From an uncultured Dialister sp. (GTDB taxonomy: Bacteria; Bacillota; Negativicutes; Veillonellales; Dialisteraceae), in contig NZ_UPZP01000024.1 of the NCBI RefSeq assembly GCF_900538805.1, positions 1 to 26,210 of the forward strand: a stretch of DNA of 26,210 nt, written 5' to 3'. The notes below the pieces were generated by a model, which saw nothing but the letters and a program-made list of their open reading frames with translations, did not search any database and was not told the origin of the DNA. Positions within the stretch are counted from its first letter, which is position 1. Every line of letters starts with the position of its first letter. The translations under genes were made by a program, and so were the position numbers. Below are positions 1 through 7,608 of this stretch, piece by piece.

Positions 1-144
1 GACGACGCGAATAGCGAGCTATTTAAGGAGTCCTATGACGAAGCAGTGCATAAAAATTCTTATAAAAGCAGACTCTATGAATTAATCAGTGCTTCCCTAG
101 AGGTACTGCGCAAATGCGCTGCAAAACTCTACGGAAAAGCATAG
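1..144 (+). CDS. 3' end of an unrecognised protein gene (partial)
   Basis: The first reading frame is open from the window edge to a TAG at 142-144, giving 47 residues that end in LRKCAAKLYGKA. The tail is basic and probably helical. I do not recognise the family. The DNA is more A+T-rich than the neighbouring genes (runs such as AAAAATTCTTATAAAAG), which could mean a gene of different origin, but the piece is short. A degenerate copy of the composite repeat starts within ten bases of the stop. The start and most of the protein lie outside the window, so no function is offered. Confidence 0.5.
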   Translation, partial: DDANSELFKESYDEAVHKNSYKSRLYELISASLEVLRKCAAKLYGKA

Positions 145-148
145 ATGT

Positions 149-222
149 AAAGCGATCAGCGGATAGACGACAGCCCCCTTCGCTATCCCACTGTCTCACT
201 ATCTCACTATCTCACTAATTTA
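149..222 (+). repeat. composite repeat, copy 1 (7-bp and 8-bp arrays only)
   Basis: Behind the partial gene are degenerate 7-bp units (GCGATCA, GCGGATA, GACGACA; 153-173), then a clean 8-bp array from 183: CTATCCCA, CTGTCTCA, CTATCTCA, CTATCTCA, CTAATTTA. The same two arrays in the same order occur at 17565-17632 and, inverted, at 26000-26100. The hairpin and 9-bp parts of longer copies are absent. The array runs into the 3' end of the MATE gene on the other strand: that gene's TAG (207-209) is the first three bases of an 8-bp unit. Confidence 0.7.
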
Positions 223-1529
223 TACCCCTTTATGATACCATACATATCCGCCAGCGCCCAGCCGATGGGGATGGAGAGCCAGATGCCGGTGACTCCGATT
301 TCCGGGAAGGAGGAAAGGACATAGGCCAGCACCACCCGGCTCCCCAGGGACAGGATGGTAAGCACCACGCTCATGGCCGCCCGTTTCACGGCGCGGTAGA
401 AGCCATAGAGCATGAAGAGGATGCCGATGCCCAGGTAGCAGCTTCCTTCGATACGAAGGTAATGACTCCCCACAGCAATGACATCCTTCGCCGTTTCCGG
501 TACGAAGAAGCCCATGAGGCCTGGCGCCAGAAAGGATACGATGCAGCTGGCAAGGAGGGAGAAAATGAAAATCATCTTGCCCGCCGTCAGGATGCCCCGC
601 CGTATGCGGTCCCTGCTTCCGGCTCCATAGTTCTGGGCCACATAGGTGGAAAAGGCGTTGCCGAAATCCTGGAGCGGCGAATAGGCGATGGTGTCGATTT
701 TCACGCCTGCCGCAAAGGCGGCCATCACGGTGGTTCCGAAGCTATTCACCAGCCCCTGCACCAGAAGGATGCCGAAATTCATGATACTCTGCTGCAGGCT
801 GGTGAGAAGGGAAAGCTCCGACATATCACAGAAGACCTGCCTGCTCCAGACCATGTCTTTCCTTGAAATATGGAAATCTTTCCTAAAAAGGCAGTCAATA
901 AAGATACCCACGCCGGAAACATACTGGGAAATGACGGTGGCCTGGGCGGCGCCGGCCACGCCGAAGTCCAGATACACCACAAAGAGGATGTCCAGTACCA
1001 CATTCATCAGGGACGAAAGGATGAGGAAGAGAAGGGGCGTCACCGAATCCCCCACTGCCCTAAGGAGGGCGGCGCCGAAGTTAAAGAGGAACACCGCCCA
1101 AAGTCCTGCAAATATCCACCACAAATAATCCCGGATATAGGGAATAACCTCAAAAGGCACCTGCATGAAGGAAATAAGGCCATCCAGAAGGATGTAAACG
1201 GCGCCGTTCATGACGATGGTCAAAAGGCCGATGGATAGGAAGGAAATAAAGATGGACTGTCTCATGCGGTCAAAATTTTTCCGTCCAAAACAGAGGGAAA
1301 AATAAACACTGCACCCCATGGTGAGGCCAATCAGTATGGAGGTAAGGAAAATCATGAGGGTGTAGGCGCTTCCCACTGCCGCCAGCGGCGCTTCGCCCAG
1401 AAATTTTCCCACCACCAGCGTATCCACCACGTTATAGAGCTGCTGAAATACATTTCCCACCATGAGGGGCAGGGAAAAGAGCAGGATTTTCTTCCCCACA
1501 TCGCCGGACGTGAAATCAATATGTCTCAT
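207..1529 (-). CDS. MATE family efflux transporter
   Basis: This 440-residue protein is a typical full-length member of the MATE (NorM/DinF) family, which exports drugs or metabolites across the inner membrane using a sodium or proton gradient. The N-terminus has the familiar pattern around residues 15-45 (LPLMVGNVFQQLYNVVDTLVVG), and about twelve hydrophobic segments follow in two halves. The start at 1529 is preceded by a G-rich ribosome site containing a run of seven G (1534-1540). A TATAAT -10 box lies at 1591-1596. The gene stands alone on the minus strand, separated from the upstream transaldolase gene by a terminator. Its last codons (LVR-stop) are read from the 8-bp repeat array, so the natural C-terminus may have been replaced. 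The substrate cannot be told from sequence. Confidence 0.93.
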   Translation of the reverse strand: MRHIDFTSGDVGKKILLFSLPLMVGNVFQQLYNVVDTLVVGKFLGEAPLAAVGSAYTLMIFLTSILIGLTMGCSVYFSLCFGRKNFDRMRQSIFISFLSIGLLTIVMNGAVYILLDGLISFMQVPFEVIPYIRDYLWWIFAGLWAVFLFNFGAALLRAVGDSVTPLLFLILSSLMNVVLDILFVVYLDFGVAGAAQATVISQYVSGVGIFIDCLFRKDFHISRKDMVWSRQVFCDMSELSLLTSLQQSIMNFGILLVQGLVNSFGTTVMAAFAAGVKIDTIAYSPLQDFGNAFSTYVAQNYGAGSRDRIRRGILTAGKMIFIFSLLASCIVSFLAPGLMGFFVPETAKDVIAVGSHYLRIEGSCYLGIGILFMLYGFYRAVKRAAMSVVLTILSLGSRVVLAYVLSSFPEIGVTGIWLSIPIGWALADMYGIIKGYKLVR

Positions 1530-1590
1530 GTTGCCCCCCCTGTGACAGCCTGCTCGCCATAATCAGACTATCCTATACAATATATAAATC

Positions 1591-1596
1591 ATTATA
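1591..1596 (-). promoter_or_regulatory. -10 box, MATE gene
   Basis: TATAAT on the minus strand, about 62 bases before the MATE start. The best -35 candidate (TTTCAT, 16 bases further upstream) is weak, so only the -10 is well supported. Confidence 0.45.
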
Positions 1597-1654
1597 GCAG
1601 GCCATGATAAAAATGAAATGCATACTTATCATCATGCCTGATTCAGGTGGTAAA

Positions 1655-1692
1655 AGACAAAAAGACCTTCCCCGAAAAAGGAAGGTCTTTTA
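1655..1692 (-). terminator. intrinsic terminator after the transaldolase gene
   Basis: An 11-bp perfect stem (AAAGACCTTCC / GGAAGGTCTTT, 1661-1671 and 1680-1690) is followed on the minus strand by TTTTTGTCTTTT. It lies just behind the transaldolase stop at 1705. Confidence 0.85.
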
Positions 1693-1704
1693 TCCGACTT
1701 ACTT

Positions 1705-2352
1705 TTATTTCATGTTGGCTTTGGCCCAGTCTGCCTTGAACCTTGCAATGCCGTTGTCCGTGAGAGGATGTTTCATGGCATCCATGAGCACCTGGAAAGG
1801 AACGGTGGCAATGTCAGCGCCTGCCAGGGCACACTGCATAATATGCTGGGGCTTCCGGATGGAAGCGGCAATGATTTTGGTTTCAATGCCGTGGAGTTCG
1901 AAAATTTCGGAAATGGTCTGGATGAGTTCGATGCCGTCCCAGCCGATATCATCAATACGGCCTACGAAGGGGCTTACGAAGGAAGCGCCTGCACGGGCTG
2001 CCAGAAGTGCCTGGTTGGCGGAGAATACCAGGGTCACGTTGGTACGGATGCCCAGCTTTTTCAGACCCTTGACGGCCTTCATGCCTTCCGGGGTCATCGG
2101 AATCTTCACCACCACATGGGGATCCAGGCCGGCCAGCACCCTGCCCTCTTCAATCATGCCTTCCGCATCGTCAGCCAGCACTTCCGCAGAAATAGGACCG
2201 TCCACGATGGAAGCGATTTCTTTGATGGTGGCATGGAAATCTTTGCCTTCCTTGGCAATGAGGGAAGGATTGGTGGTGACACCGGAAATGAATCCCATGT
2301 CATTGGCCTTGCGAATGGCCTCTACATCAGCAGTATCAATAAAAAATTCCAT
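1705..2352 (-). CDS. fsa: transaldolase / fructose-6-phosphate aldolase, TalC/MipB type
   Basis: A cytoplasmic class I aldolase of 215 residues, the usual length of the small transaldolase subfamily. It opens MEFFIDTADVEAIRKAND and has the GVTTNPSL signature at 24-31, the Schiff-base lysine at about position 83 in VVVKIPMT, and SPFVGRIDDIG near 127-137. That last motif matches Bacillus-type transaldolases (FLGRLDDIG) more closely than true E. coli fructose-6-phosphate aldolase, so transfer of a dihydroxyacetone unit between sugar phosphates in the pentose phosphate pathway is the likelier job, although databases often name the family fsa. The ribosome site AAAGGAG precedes the start. It is monocistronic, with its own terminator, and divergent from a LysR gene that could control it (inference only). 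Confidence 0.93.
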   Translation of the reverse strand: MEFFIDTADVEAIRKANDMGFISGVTTNPSLIAKEGKDFHATIKEIASIVDGPISAEVLADDAEGMIEEGRVLAGLDPHVVVKIPMTPEGMKAVKGLKKLGIRTNVTLVFSANQALLAARAGASFVSPFVGRIDDIGWDGIELIQTISEIFELHGIETKIIAASIRKPQHIMQCALAGADIATVPFQVLMDAMKHPLTDNGIARFKADWAKANMK

Positions 2353-2711
2353 TTGTTTTTCTCCTTTACTTCAATGTATATAGTACATTTTCACACCATC
2401 TTCCCCTTCTGTCAATGAAAAAATAAAAACGCCATCCACCGAAGAAAATGTCCCTTCTTCTGCAGAGGTTTCTATAAAATATTTTTATAAATACCATCCC
2501 ATATTTCCTTTTCCTGCCAATTGCCGCCAAGTCTTCCATAATCTCTATGCTTCCAGGCCATTTCGCGAAAATGAATCATTTGCCGGAATTTCTAAATTAC
2601 AATGCATGATATTTAATATTTATTGATTATTGATAGAGCCAAGTGTATAATTAGATAAAAGAAGCTATTGTTTTTTATTTAATTTCCACCATTGGAATTG
2701 AGGGAGATACC
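2353..2711. other. 359-base divergent intergenic region (transaldolase / LysR)
   Basis: No gene is seen here. The stretch is A+T-rich on the LysR side. It contains a TTGACA on the minus strand (2410-2415) with a poor -10 (GAAAAT, 17 bases on) that may serve the transaldolase gene. It also has an A+T palindrome near 2473-2490 (TATAAAATATTTTTATA) and the LysR promoter near its right end. LysR regulators often bind such divergent regions, but no clear T-N11-A operator can be assigned by eye. Confidence 0.5.
2623..2651 (+). promoter_or_regulatory. sigma-70 promoter of the LysR gene
   Basis: TTGATT (2623-2628), 17-base spacer, TATAAT (2646-2651). Transcription would start near 2658, about 54 bases before the ATG at 2712, which follows GAGGGAGA. 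Confidence 0.65.
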
Positions 2712-3626
2712 ATGAAATTAACGCTCCTCGCTTTGAGCTATTTCCAGAAAACAGCTGAGCTCCAGCACCTGACCCGCGCTGCTGAAGCCCTTCACATTTC
2801 CCAGCCTTCCCTGTCCCACACCATCAAAGTGCTGGAAACGGAGCTGGGCGTGCCGCTCTTCTCCAGAAGCGGACGCAACATCGTACTCACCAAGTACGGC
2901 GAAATTCTTCTCCGCCACACGAACCGCATCATGCAGGAACTCCATGGCGCCCAGAAGGAACTGGCAGACACCAAGGAAGCCCAGAAACTTACCGTCACCA
3001 TTTCCCTTTTTGCGGCTTCCATGATTATTCCGGCCTTCCTCACCCGCTTCCGCCAGGAACATCCGGATATCCGCTTTGAAATCCTGCAGCAGCACAACAA
3101 GCCGGGACAGCAGAGCCAGAACCATGTGGACCTTTTCCTGTCCTCCTCCATCAACCCCATCGAAAACGACCATTCCGTCACCCTGCTGAAGGAAGACATT
3201 ATGCTGGCCATGCCGGACACAGACCCGCACGCCCGGAAATCCTCCGTCAATCTGGACGAATTTGAAAAGGCCGGCTTCATTTCCCTGGAAGCCGGCGCCA
3301 GCCTTCGCACCATCACCGATTTCTACTGCCGCATGGCAGGCTTCGTGCCCCATGTGGTGCTGGAAAGCGACAGTCCCATGACGGTCCGCGAATTCATCCG
3401 CGCAGGCCTGGGCGTTTCCTTTGCCCCCCGCATCACCTGGCACGGCGTAGGCGGCGACCATGTGGCCCTGGTGCCCATTGCCACCCCGAACTGCCAGCGC
3501 TACATCAGCCTGTCCTGGAAGAAGGGCGAAAAACTTTCGCCGCCCGCAGAAATGCTGAAAAAATACATTATCGACAATTTCTCCGACTTCGCCAGAGAAT
3601 ACGCCGGACTCCCGCCGGAAAGATAA
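2712..3626 (+). CDS. LysR family transcriptional regulator
   Basis: This 304-residue protein has the standard LysR length and order: an N-terminal winged helix-turn-helix (about residues 1-60, with TRAAEALHISQPSLSHTI and LGVPLFSRSGRN), a linker helix, and a periplasmic-binding-protein-like effector domain to the end (EFIRAGLGVSFAPR near 235). LysR proteins are cytoplasmic DNA-binding regulators that respond to a small ligand and often control a divergent neighbour. Here that neighbour is the transaldolase gene, 359 bases away. The effector is unknown. The gene has its own promoter (2623-2651) and a strong terminator (3636-3678), so it is a single-gene unit. Confidence 0.95.
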   Translation: MKLTLLALSYFQKTAELQHLTRAAEALHISQPSLSHTIKVLETELGVPLFSRSGRNIVLTKYGEILLRHTNRIMQELHGAQKELADTKEAQKLTVTISLFAASMIIPAFLTRFRQEHPDIRFEILQQHNKPGQQSQNHVDLFLSSSINPIENDHSVTLLKEDIMLAMPDTDPHARKSSVNLDEFEKAGFISLEAGASLRTITDFYCRMAGFVPHVVLESDSPMTVREFIRAGLGVSFAPRITWHGVGGDHVALVPIATPNCQRYISLSWKKGEKLSPPAEMLKKYIIDNFSDFAREYAGLPPER

Positions 3627-3635
3627 CGAGGAAAG

Positions 3636-3678
3636 GGAGCTGTGAAAATGACAATCATCTTTCACGGCTCCTTTTTTT
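3636..3678 (+). terminator. intrinsic terminator after the LysR gene
   Basis: A 12-bp stem with one G-T pair (GGAGCTGTGAAA, 3636-3647; TTTCACGGCTCC, 3660-3671) is followed by seven T (3672-3678). Confidence 0.92.
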
Positions 3679-3679
3679 G

Positions 3680-3708
3680 TTGCTGAAAAAAGAAATATGG
3701 TTTATAGT
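3680..3708 (+). promoter_or_regulatory. promoter of the zinc-ribbon protein gene
   Basis: TTGCTG (3680-3685), 17-base spacer, TATAGT (3703-3708), directly behind the LysR terminator. The start point near 3715 rules out the TTG at 3677 and supports the ATG at 3743. Confidence 0.6.
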
Positions 3709-3742
3709 TGTTCATGTACTTTACAACCATAAGGAGATTCAC

Positions 3743-4432
3743 ATGAAGAAAAAAATGGAGCTGGAAGAAGAGAGCCTCTTCTCCCAGCCTGCCCCGGAAA
3801 AACAAGAGAAAAAAGCAGAAAAGAAAGCAGCCCCCGCCGCCGGTGAAGCCGCCCGCCATTCCTGGAAGGAAAAAATCTGGGAATTTGACCTTACAAAGCC
3901 TTCCCAGTGGATGAAGGACACCATGAAGGAAGACATGCTGAAGGAGGGCTTCGGCAAAAGGGAAGCCAATAAAGTATTCAAAGGCCTCTTTTTCAAGGAA
4001 AAAGTGTGCAACACCCGCACCCAGGCCCTGGAATATCTGAAGGATCTTCCCACCTCCTACGCCGTGAAATACAAAATCGGCATCGCCCCTTCACCGAAAA
4101 TGGTATCTCTGGAAAAAAGGCTCCACGAAAAGGAAGAGCGCCTTGCTTCCTATTCAAAGGAACAGAATGAAAAGAAATTCTCCACCCCCTTCATATCCTG
4201 TCCCCACTGCAAATCCAGGGTAAACCGCAGCTTCATCCATCCGCCCCTCTGCCCGGTGTGCGGAAAAGACATGCGCTCCGACACCGCCGTGAAAACTATC
4301 ACCACCCTGGAAGAGACGGTGAAGGATTTGCGGAAACGGTACGAAGATACGGCCAGGAAATATAACAGTAAATTCACGGGAGGCGAGAAATGGATTATCC
4401 GCCTGGTGAATCCGCTGTATGAGGAAGAATAA
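3743..4432 (+). CDS. hypothetical protein with a C-terminal zinc ribbon
   Basis: The chosen start is the ATG at 3743, six bases behind AAGGAG and downstream of a promoter at 3680-3708. The frame is open to a TTG at 3677, but that lies upstream of the transcript start. The protein is 229 residues. Residues 1-40 are very charged, rich in Lys, Glu and Ala. About 45-115 is a helical region (IWEFDLTKPSQWMKDTMKED..) that I do not recognise. A charged, probably coiled segment follows near 120-145. A four-cysteine zinc ribbon comes next (CPHC at 153-156, CPVC at 170-173), then a second charged helix. There is no signal peptide or membrane segment, so it should be cytoplasmic. The zinc ribbon suggests nucleic-acid or protein binding, but no function can be assigned. 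Composite-repeat copy 2 begins three bases after the stop. Confidence 0.82.
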   Translation: MKKKMELEEESLFSQPAPEKQEKKAEKKAAPAAGEAARHSWKEKIWEFDLTKPSQWMKDTMKEDMLKEGFGKREANKVFKGLFFKEKVCNTRTQALEYLKDLPTSYAVKYKIGIAPSPKMVSLEKRLHEKEERLASYSKEQNEKKFSTPFISCPHCKSRVNRSFIHPPLCPVCGKDMRSDTAVKTITTLEETVKDLRKRYEDTARKYNSKFTGGEKWIIRLVNPLYEEE

Positions 4433-4434
4433 AG

Positions 4435-4790
4435 TTTAGCGCCCCTTTGGGTGCTAAAGGGCTCATAGCGGTCGGGAGGTTCAAAAGTTTCAGAAGGTTC
4501 AAAGGGTAGTGGTATCGCCTTCGGCGATGAGTATGAAGCCAGCGTTACGGGATTTACCTTTGTATCGCCAGTGCTTCATGGCGAAGTGCTAAAGCCCCCT
4601 TCCCAGGGAAGGGGGCACCGTCAGGCGACGGAGGATAGGGGCGTGAATTAGACGTTAGAAATCAGACGCCAGACTGTATTACGTACTAACCTTCCCGCCC
4701 CATCGTCATTCTGACCCCGGGCGAAGAATCTTTGTACATGCCGTTAGTGACTCTAACCATCCCACCAGTCCACTAAACCATCCCAGACCA
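4435..4790 (+). repeat. composite repeat, copy 2
   Basis: This fills the gap between the zinc-ribbon gene and the terminator at 4803-4844. Modules in order: hairpin TTTAGCGCCC / GGGTGCTAAA (4435-4458); three 9-bp units (GGTTCAAAA, GTTTCAGAA, GGTTCAAAG; 4478-4504); mini-hairpin ATCGCC-TTC-GGCGAT (4514-4528); the AGCGTTACGGGATTT motif (4553-4567); hairpin GCCCCCTTCC / GGAAGGGGGC (4594-4616); hairpin CCGTC-AGGC-GACGG (4618-4631); the GTCATTCTGA..GAAGAATC motif (4705-4730); and degenerate 8-bp units (4755-4787). The 7-bp array is missing. No gene is seen in this stretch. Confidence 0.8.
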
Positions 4791-4802
4791 AAAAACGCCC
4801 AT

Positions 4803-4844
4803 ATAAAGAGCCGTCATCCCGGAGATGACGACTCTTTTTTATAT
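4803..4844. terminator. bidirectional terminator between convergent genes
   Basis: The stem AAAGAG-C-CGTCATC / GATGACG-A-CTCTTT (4805-4837) has one mismatch and an A+T extension. T-runs lie on the plus side (CTCTTTTTTATAT). It separates the zinc-ribbon gene (plus) from the FIST-GGDEF gene (minus, stop at 4839) and can serve both. Confidence 0.8.
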
Positions 4845-6593
4845 GATGAAAATTCTGTTTTTTCCTTTAAACTTGGCATGGTAAAGGGCGGTGTCCATTT
4901 TTCTGTAGAAGGAGTCGAAGGTTTCTCCCTCTTTGGACGAGGTGACGCCAAAGCTGGCGGAGACCGATTTTCCTCCACATTTTACCAGCCTTTGGAATTC
5001 TTTTTTCAGCCTTTCCGCCAGGGCGAAGGCCTTGTCTTCCCCTGTATCCGGAAGGAGGATGACGAATTCGTCGCCGCCCCAGCGGCCTGCCTTTTGGGGA
5101 GGTTTGATTTCATCCATAAAAATGGAGGACACTTCCTTTAACACCCGGTCCCCTTCGCTGTGGCCGTGAATATCATTGATGGATTTAAAATCATCCAGGT
5201 CTATCATAATGGCGGAAAAATCAATTCTGTCTTTCCTTCTTTCCCGTACCAGGCGGTTCAGGACGGACTCTATGCTTTCCCGGTTCAGAAGGCCGGTGAG
5301 ACCGTCGTGGGCAGCCACGTAGGAGAGCTTCCGGTTGGCCTCCGCCAGGAGGGCATTGGTTCTTTCCAGTTCCGCCGTGGAAACGGTGATGAAGGAGGCC
5401 AGCCGCTGGATGGTGGTCATGGAGCCGCTCTGGAAAACGATGGACGACGGATCCCTGCCGCTGTCTCCATTTCCTTCCCTTTCGCGGAACACCGCCGCCA
5501 CCAGGGTCATGTTGAGGGCCTCCGTCTTTCCGTGGAGCCGGCTGATTTCCCCGTGGGCGTAGCCGCCGCAGACCGGTGCGATTTCACCGTAGGGGGCCAG
5601 CACCTGGTTTGTATCTTCTTTAAGGAAAAGGCGCCTGGTAATGCAGGAGAAAATGGTGATTCCTTCCGGCGAAAACTGTCGGATTTCCTTTGTGTTCGCC
5701 TGGCAGCGCTCAATGATTTCATTGGGATCGCCGTAGGCCAGCCGCGCTTCTTCTCCTGCAAAGCAGTTGGCCGACATCACAAGGCTTCCGTCCTCCCGGC
5801 AGGCCGCGGGAAGACGGGCCAGCATACGGCCGTTTCTCAGGATGATGAGAGGAAAGGACATGAGCTGCTGCCCGCCGAAGTCGGATTTCTTGATTTTCAG
5901 GTATTTTTCATACACATGAATGGCAGGCTTTCCGTCCAGCTCCCGAATCACCTTGTCCCCGTCAGTGGCAGTAATGGTCATGGCCTTCCCCAAAGGCTGC
6001 CAGCCCAGGTTCTGGTATACGCGGATTTTCACCTTTCCCGCAAAGCATACGGCTACGATAGCTTTTCGTGAAATGAAACCATTGCCAAAAACGCAGGTAT
6101 CATCGCCGCCGGCATAAGTATCGGCGCCGCCGCCAAAAACAGCCACAGACGGCGGCAGATTATCAAGGGCAGTGAGGAAATCGTCCACATCCACCGTGGA
6201 CAGGGTGGTAAATATTTCGATGCCTGAAAGATGAGGAATCTTACTGAAAGTCTCCAGCGCCCTTTCCCCTGCCTCTGCCGGTGTCATGGCGGAAATGTCA
6301 TAGGAAAAGACCTTCACCTCCGTATCCTGGAAAGCAGAAAAGCTCACCACACTGCGGTCCAGCACCATGTGCCCGTTCATAATGCTGCCGGAGGAGCTCA
6401 TGCCTGCCATCTCCGCACCAGGAAAGGCTTCCTTCAGGAGAGCCAGGTCTTCTGCTATGATTTTCCTGTCATTGGATGCATGGAAAATGGAAATCAAAAG
6501 ATGCCGGTCTTCCTTTTTCCGTGCACGCTGAAATTGGGAAATAACCTCCGAAAGCCCCTTCCCCTCTTCGACTTCATATACATACTGGTTCAT
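4839..6593 (-). CDS. FIST sensor - GGDEF diguanylate cyclase
   Basis: This 584-residue protein joins an N-terminal FIST sensory domain pair (about 15-380) to a C-terminal GGDEF domain (about 425-584). FIST features visible are the glycine-rich GGGADTYAGGDDTCVFGNGF region near 155-175 and PVCGGYAHGEISRLHG near 345-360. The intact active-site motif GGDEF is at 506-510, preceded by AGRW, with HDGLTGLLNRESIE marking the domain start, so synthesis of cyclic di-GMP is expected. The usual RxxD inhibitory site before GGDEF reads KPPQ here, so product feedback by that site is probably absent. There are no membrane segments, so it is likely a cytoplasmic sensor. FIST domains are thought to bind small molecules such as amino acids. 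The ribosome site GGAGG precedes the ATG at 6593. It is monocistronic. Confidence 0.92.
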   Translation of the reverse strand: MNQYVYEVEEGKGLSEVISQFQRARKKEDRHLLISIFHASNDRKIIAEDLALLKEAFPGAEMAGMSSSGSIMNGHMVLDRSVVSFSAFQDTEVKVFSYDISAMTPAEAGERALETFSKIPHLSGIEIFTTLSTVDVDDFLTALDNLPPSVAVFGGGADTYAGGDDTCVFGNGFISRKAIVAVCFAGKVKIRVYQNLGWQPLGKAMTITATDGDKVIRELDGKPAIHVYEKYLKIKKSDFGGQQLMSFPLIILRNGRMLARLPAACREDGSLVMSANCFAGEEARLAYGDPNEIIERCQANTKEIRQFSPEGITIFSCITRRLFLKEDTNQVLAPYGEIAPVCGGYAHGEISRLHGKTEALNMTLVAAVFREREGNGDSGRDPSSIVFQSGSMTTIQRLASFITVSTAELERTNALLAEANRKLSYVAAHDGLTGLLNRESIESVLNRLVRERRKDRIDFSAIMIDLDDFKSINDIHGHSEGDRVLKEVSSIFMDEIKPPQKAGRWGGDEFVILLPDTGEDKAFALAERLKKEFQRLVKCGGKSVSASFGVTSSKEGETFDSFYRKMDTALYHAKFKGKNRIFII

Positions 6594-6783
6594 AAAAGCC
6601 TCCAGATAAAAGATGGGTTTTGATGAATGTCATGCTTTGTTTTGTATATAAAATGCTCATGATAAAATATTTCTTTTCTTGTATTAAAGATAGCATATTA
6701 TGAAGGGTTATGCAAAAAATTGGAATAGTTTCTTATTTCTTGAGAGGCGGCACGGCAGATAAAAAGCATAGGGATAAGGCCAA

Positions 6784-6808
6784 TAAAAAAAGCAGCCGAA
6801 GCTGCTTT
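6784..6808 (-). terminator. intrinsic terminator after the pilin gene
   Basis: AAGCAGC-TTCG-GCTGCTT followed by TTTTATTG on the minus strand, 14 bases behind the pilin stop. It has a stable UUCG-type loop. Confidence 0.88.
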
Positions 6809-6821
6809 GAGGAATATTTCT

Positions 6822-7448
6822 TCAGGGTGTCCAGGGTTCTGTCTTGTAAGGGGGATTGGCCTCATTAATGTCAAAGCCGGTTTTATCGCTATTGTAGCTG
6901 GGCGTATTGCTGTCCATATAGGACAGGGTATATCCATTTCCGGTGGAATCTTTTTTAATCTGCACGCCGTACCAGAACACGCCGTTCTGCTGAACACCAG
7001 CATTACTGTAGTCACCGCCCGCAGCGTCCAGTATATCGCTAAACCACGCCTCTTTTCCATATTTCTTGCTACCAACCCAAACAACCGTATCGCCGGTTTT
7101 GGCCGCATTCATATGCGTTCCACTATATTTTGAGTTTGGTTCATTCTGCACAAGCAGATAAACAGAACTGCCATTACTTAATTTGATGGTTCCATTGGCA
7201 ACCGCCTTCTTCAGCAGCTCCCCTAAATAGTCCGCATAGCTTCTGTCCGCATTTCGGGCCGCTTCTTCTTTTGCCTCTTCCTGTGACTTATCCACCTGTT
7301 CCAGCAGGTTTCCTGCATTATTGAAAACGCCTGAAATATTCGCCCCATACCCCTGAGTGTAGATAAAGCCTCCGATGCCTACCACCAGTGCCAGCATGAG
7401 GGCATACTCAATAAGGTCCTGTCCTTTCTGCTTCTTCATTTTTCTCAC
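6822..7448 (-). CDS. Flp-like type IVb pilin with a long C-terminal domain
   Basis: The N-terminus has a short basic leader and a type IV prepilin cleavage site, KKQKG|QDLIEYALMLALVVGIGG, with glycine at 9 and the conserved glutamate at position +5 of the mature protein. This matches Flp/Fap pilins that build Tad-type fibres. Most Flp pilins are 50-80 residues. This one is 208, with about 160 extra residues after the transmembrane helix that are rich in Asn, Gly, Ser and Tyr and probably form an extracellular domain. GAGGTGA precedes the start at 7448, a TACAAT -10 lies at 7490-7495, and a terminator follows, so the gene is transcribed alone. No prepilin peptidase, ATPase or platform protein is in the window, so assembly would depend on genes elsewhere. 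An alternative is a pseudopilin-like surface protein. Confidence 0.8.
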   Translation of the reverse strand: MRKMKKQKGQDLIEYALMLALVVGIGGFIYTQGYGANISGVFNNAGNLLEQVDKSQEEAKEEAARNADRSYADYLGELLKKAVANGTIKLSNGSSVYLLVQNEPNSKYSGTHMNAAKTGDTVVWVGSKKYGKEAWFSDILDAAGGDYSNAGVQQNGVFWYGVQIKKDSTGNGYTLSYMDSNTPSYNSDKTGFDINEANPPYKTEPWTP

Positions 7449-7548
7449 CTCTTTATCCTTAACTATCTAAAATAAATCTTTTCACCCTCATTGTACCATT
7501 TTTTTACAGGGAAATCATCTGCCGCGAAATCCCATCATTTCACAGTAA

Positions 7549-7582
7549 AAAAGGCCGCCCTGAGGGGCAGTCCTTTTTATTG
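7549..7582. terminator. terminator behind the tatC remnant
   Basis: Stem GGCCGCCC / GGGCAGTCC with one bulge (about 7552-7574), T-runs on both strands. On the minus strand it follows the tatC remnant (stop at 7609). Confidence 0.7.
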
Positions 7583-7608
7583 CATTGAGAAAATCAAAGC
7601 ATGCTGTT

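Noticed and set aside
3677..3742. TTG start of the zinc-ribbon gene at 3677
   Set aside because: It lies within the LysR terminator T-run and upstream of the promoter at 3680-3708; ATG 3743 follows AAGGAG.
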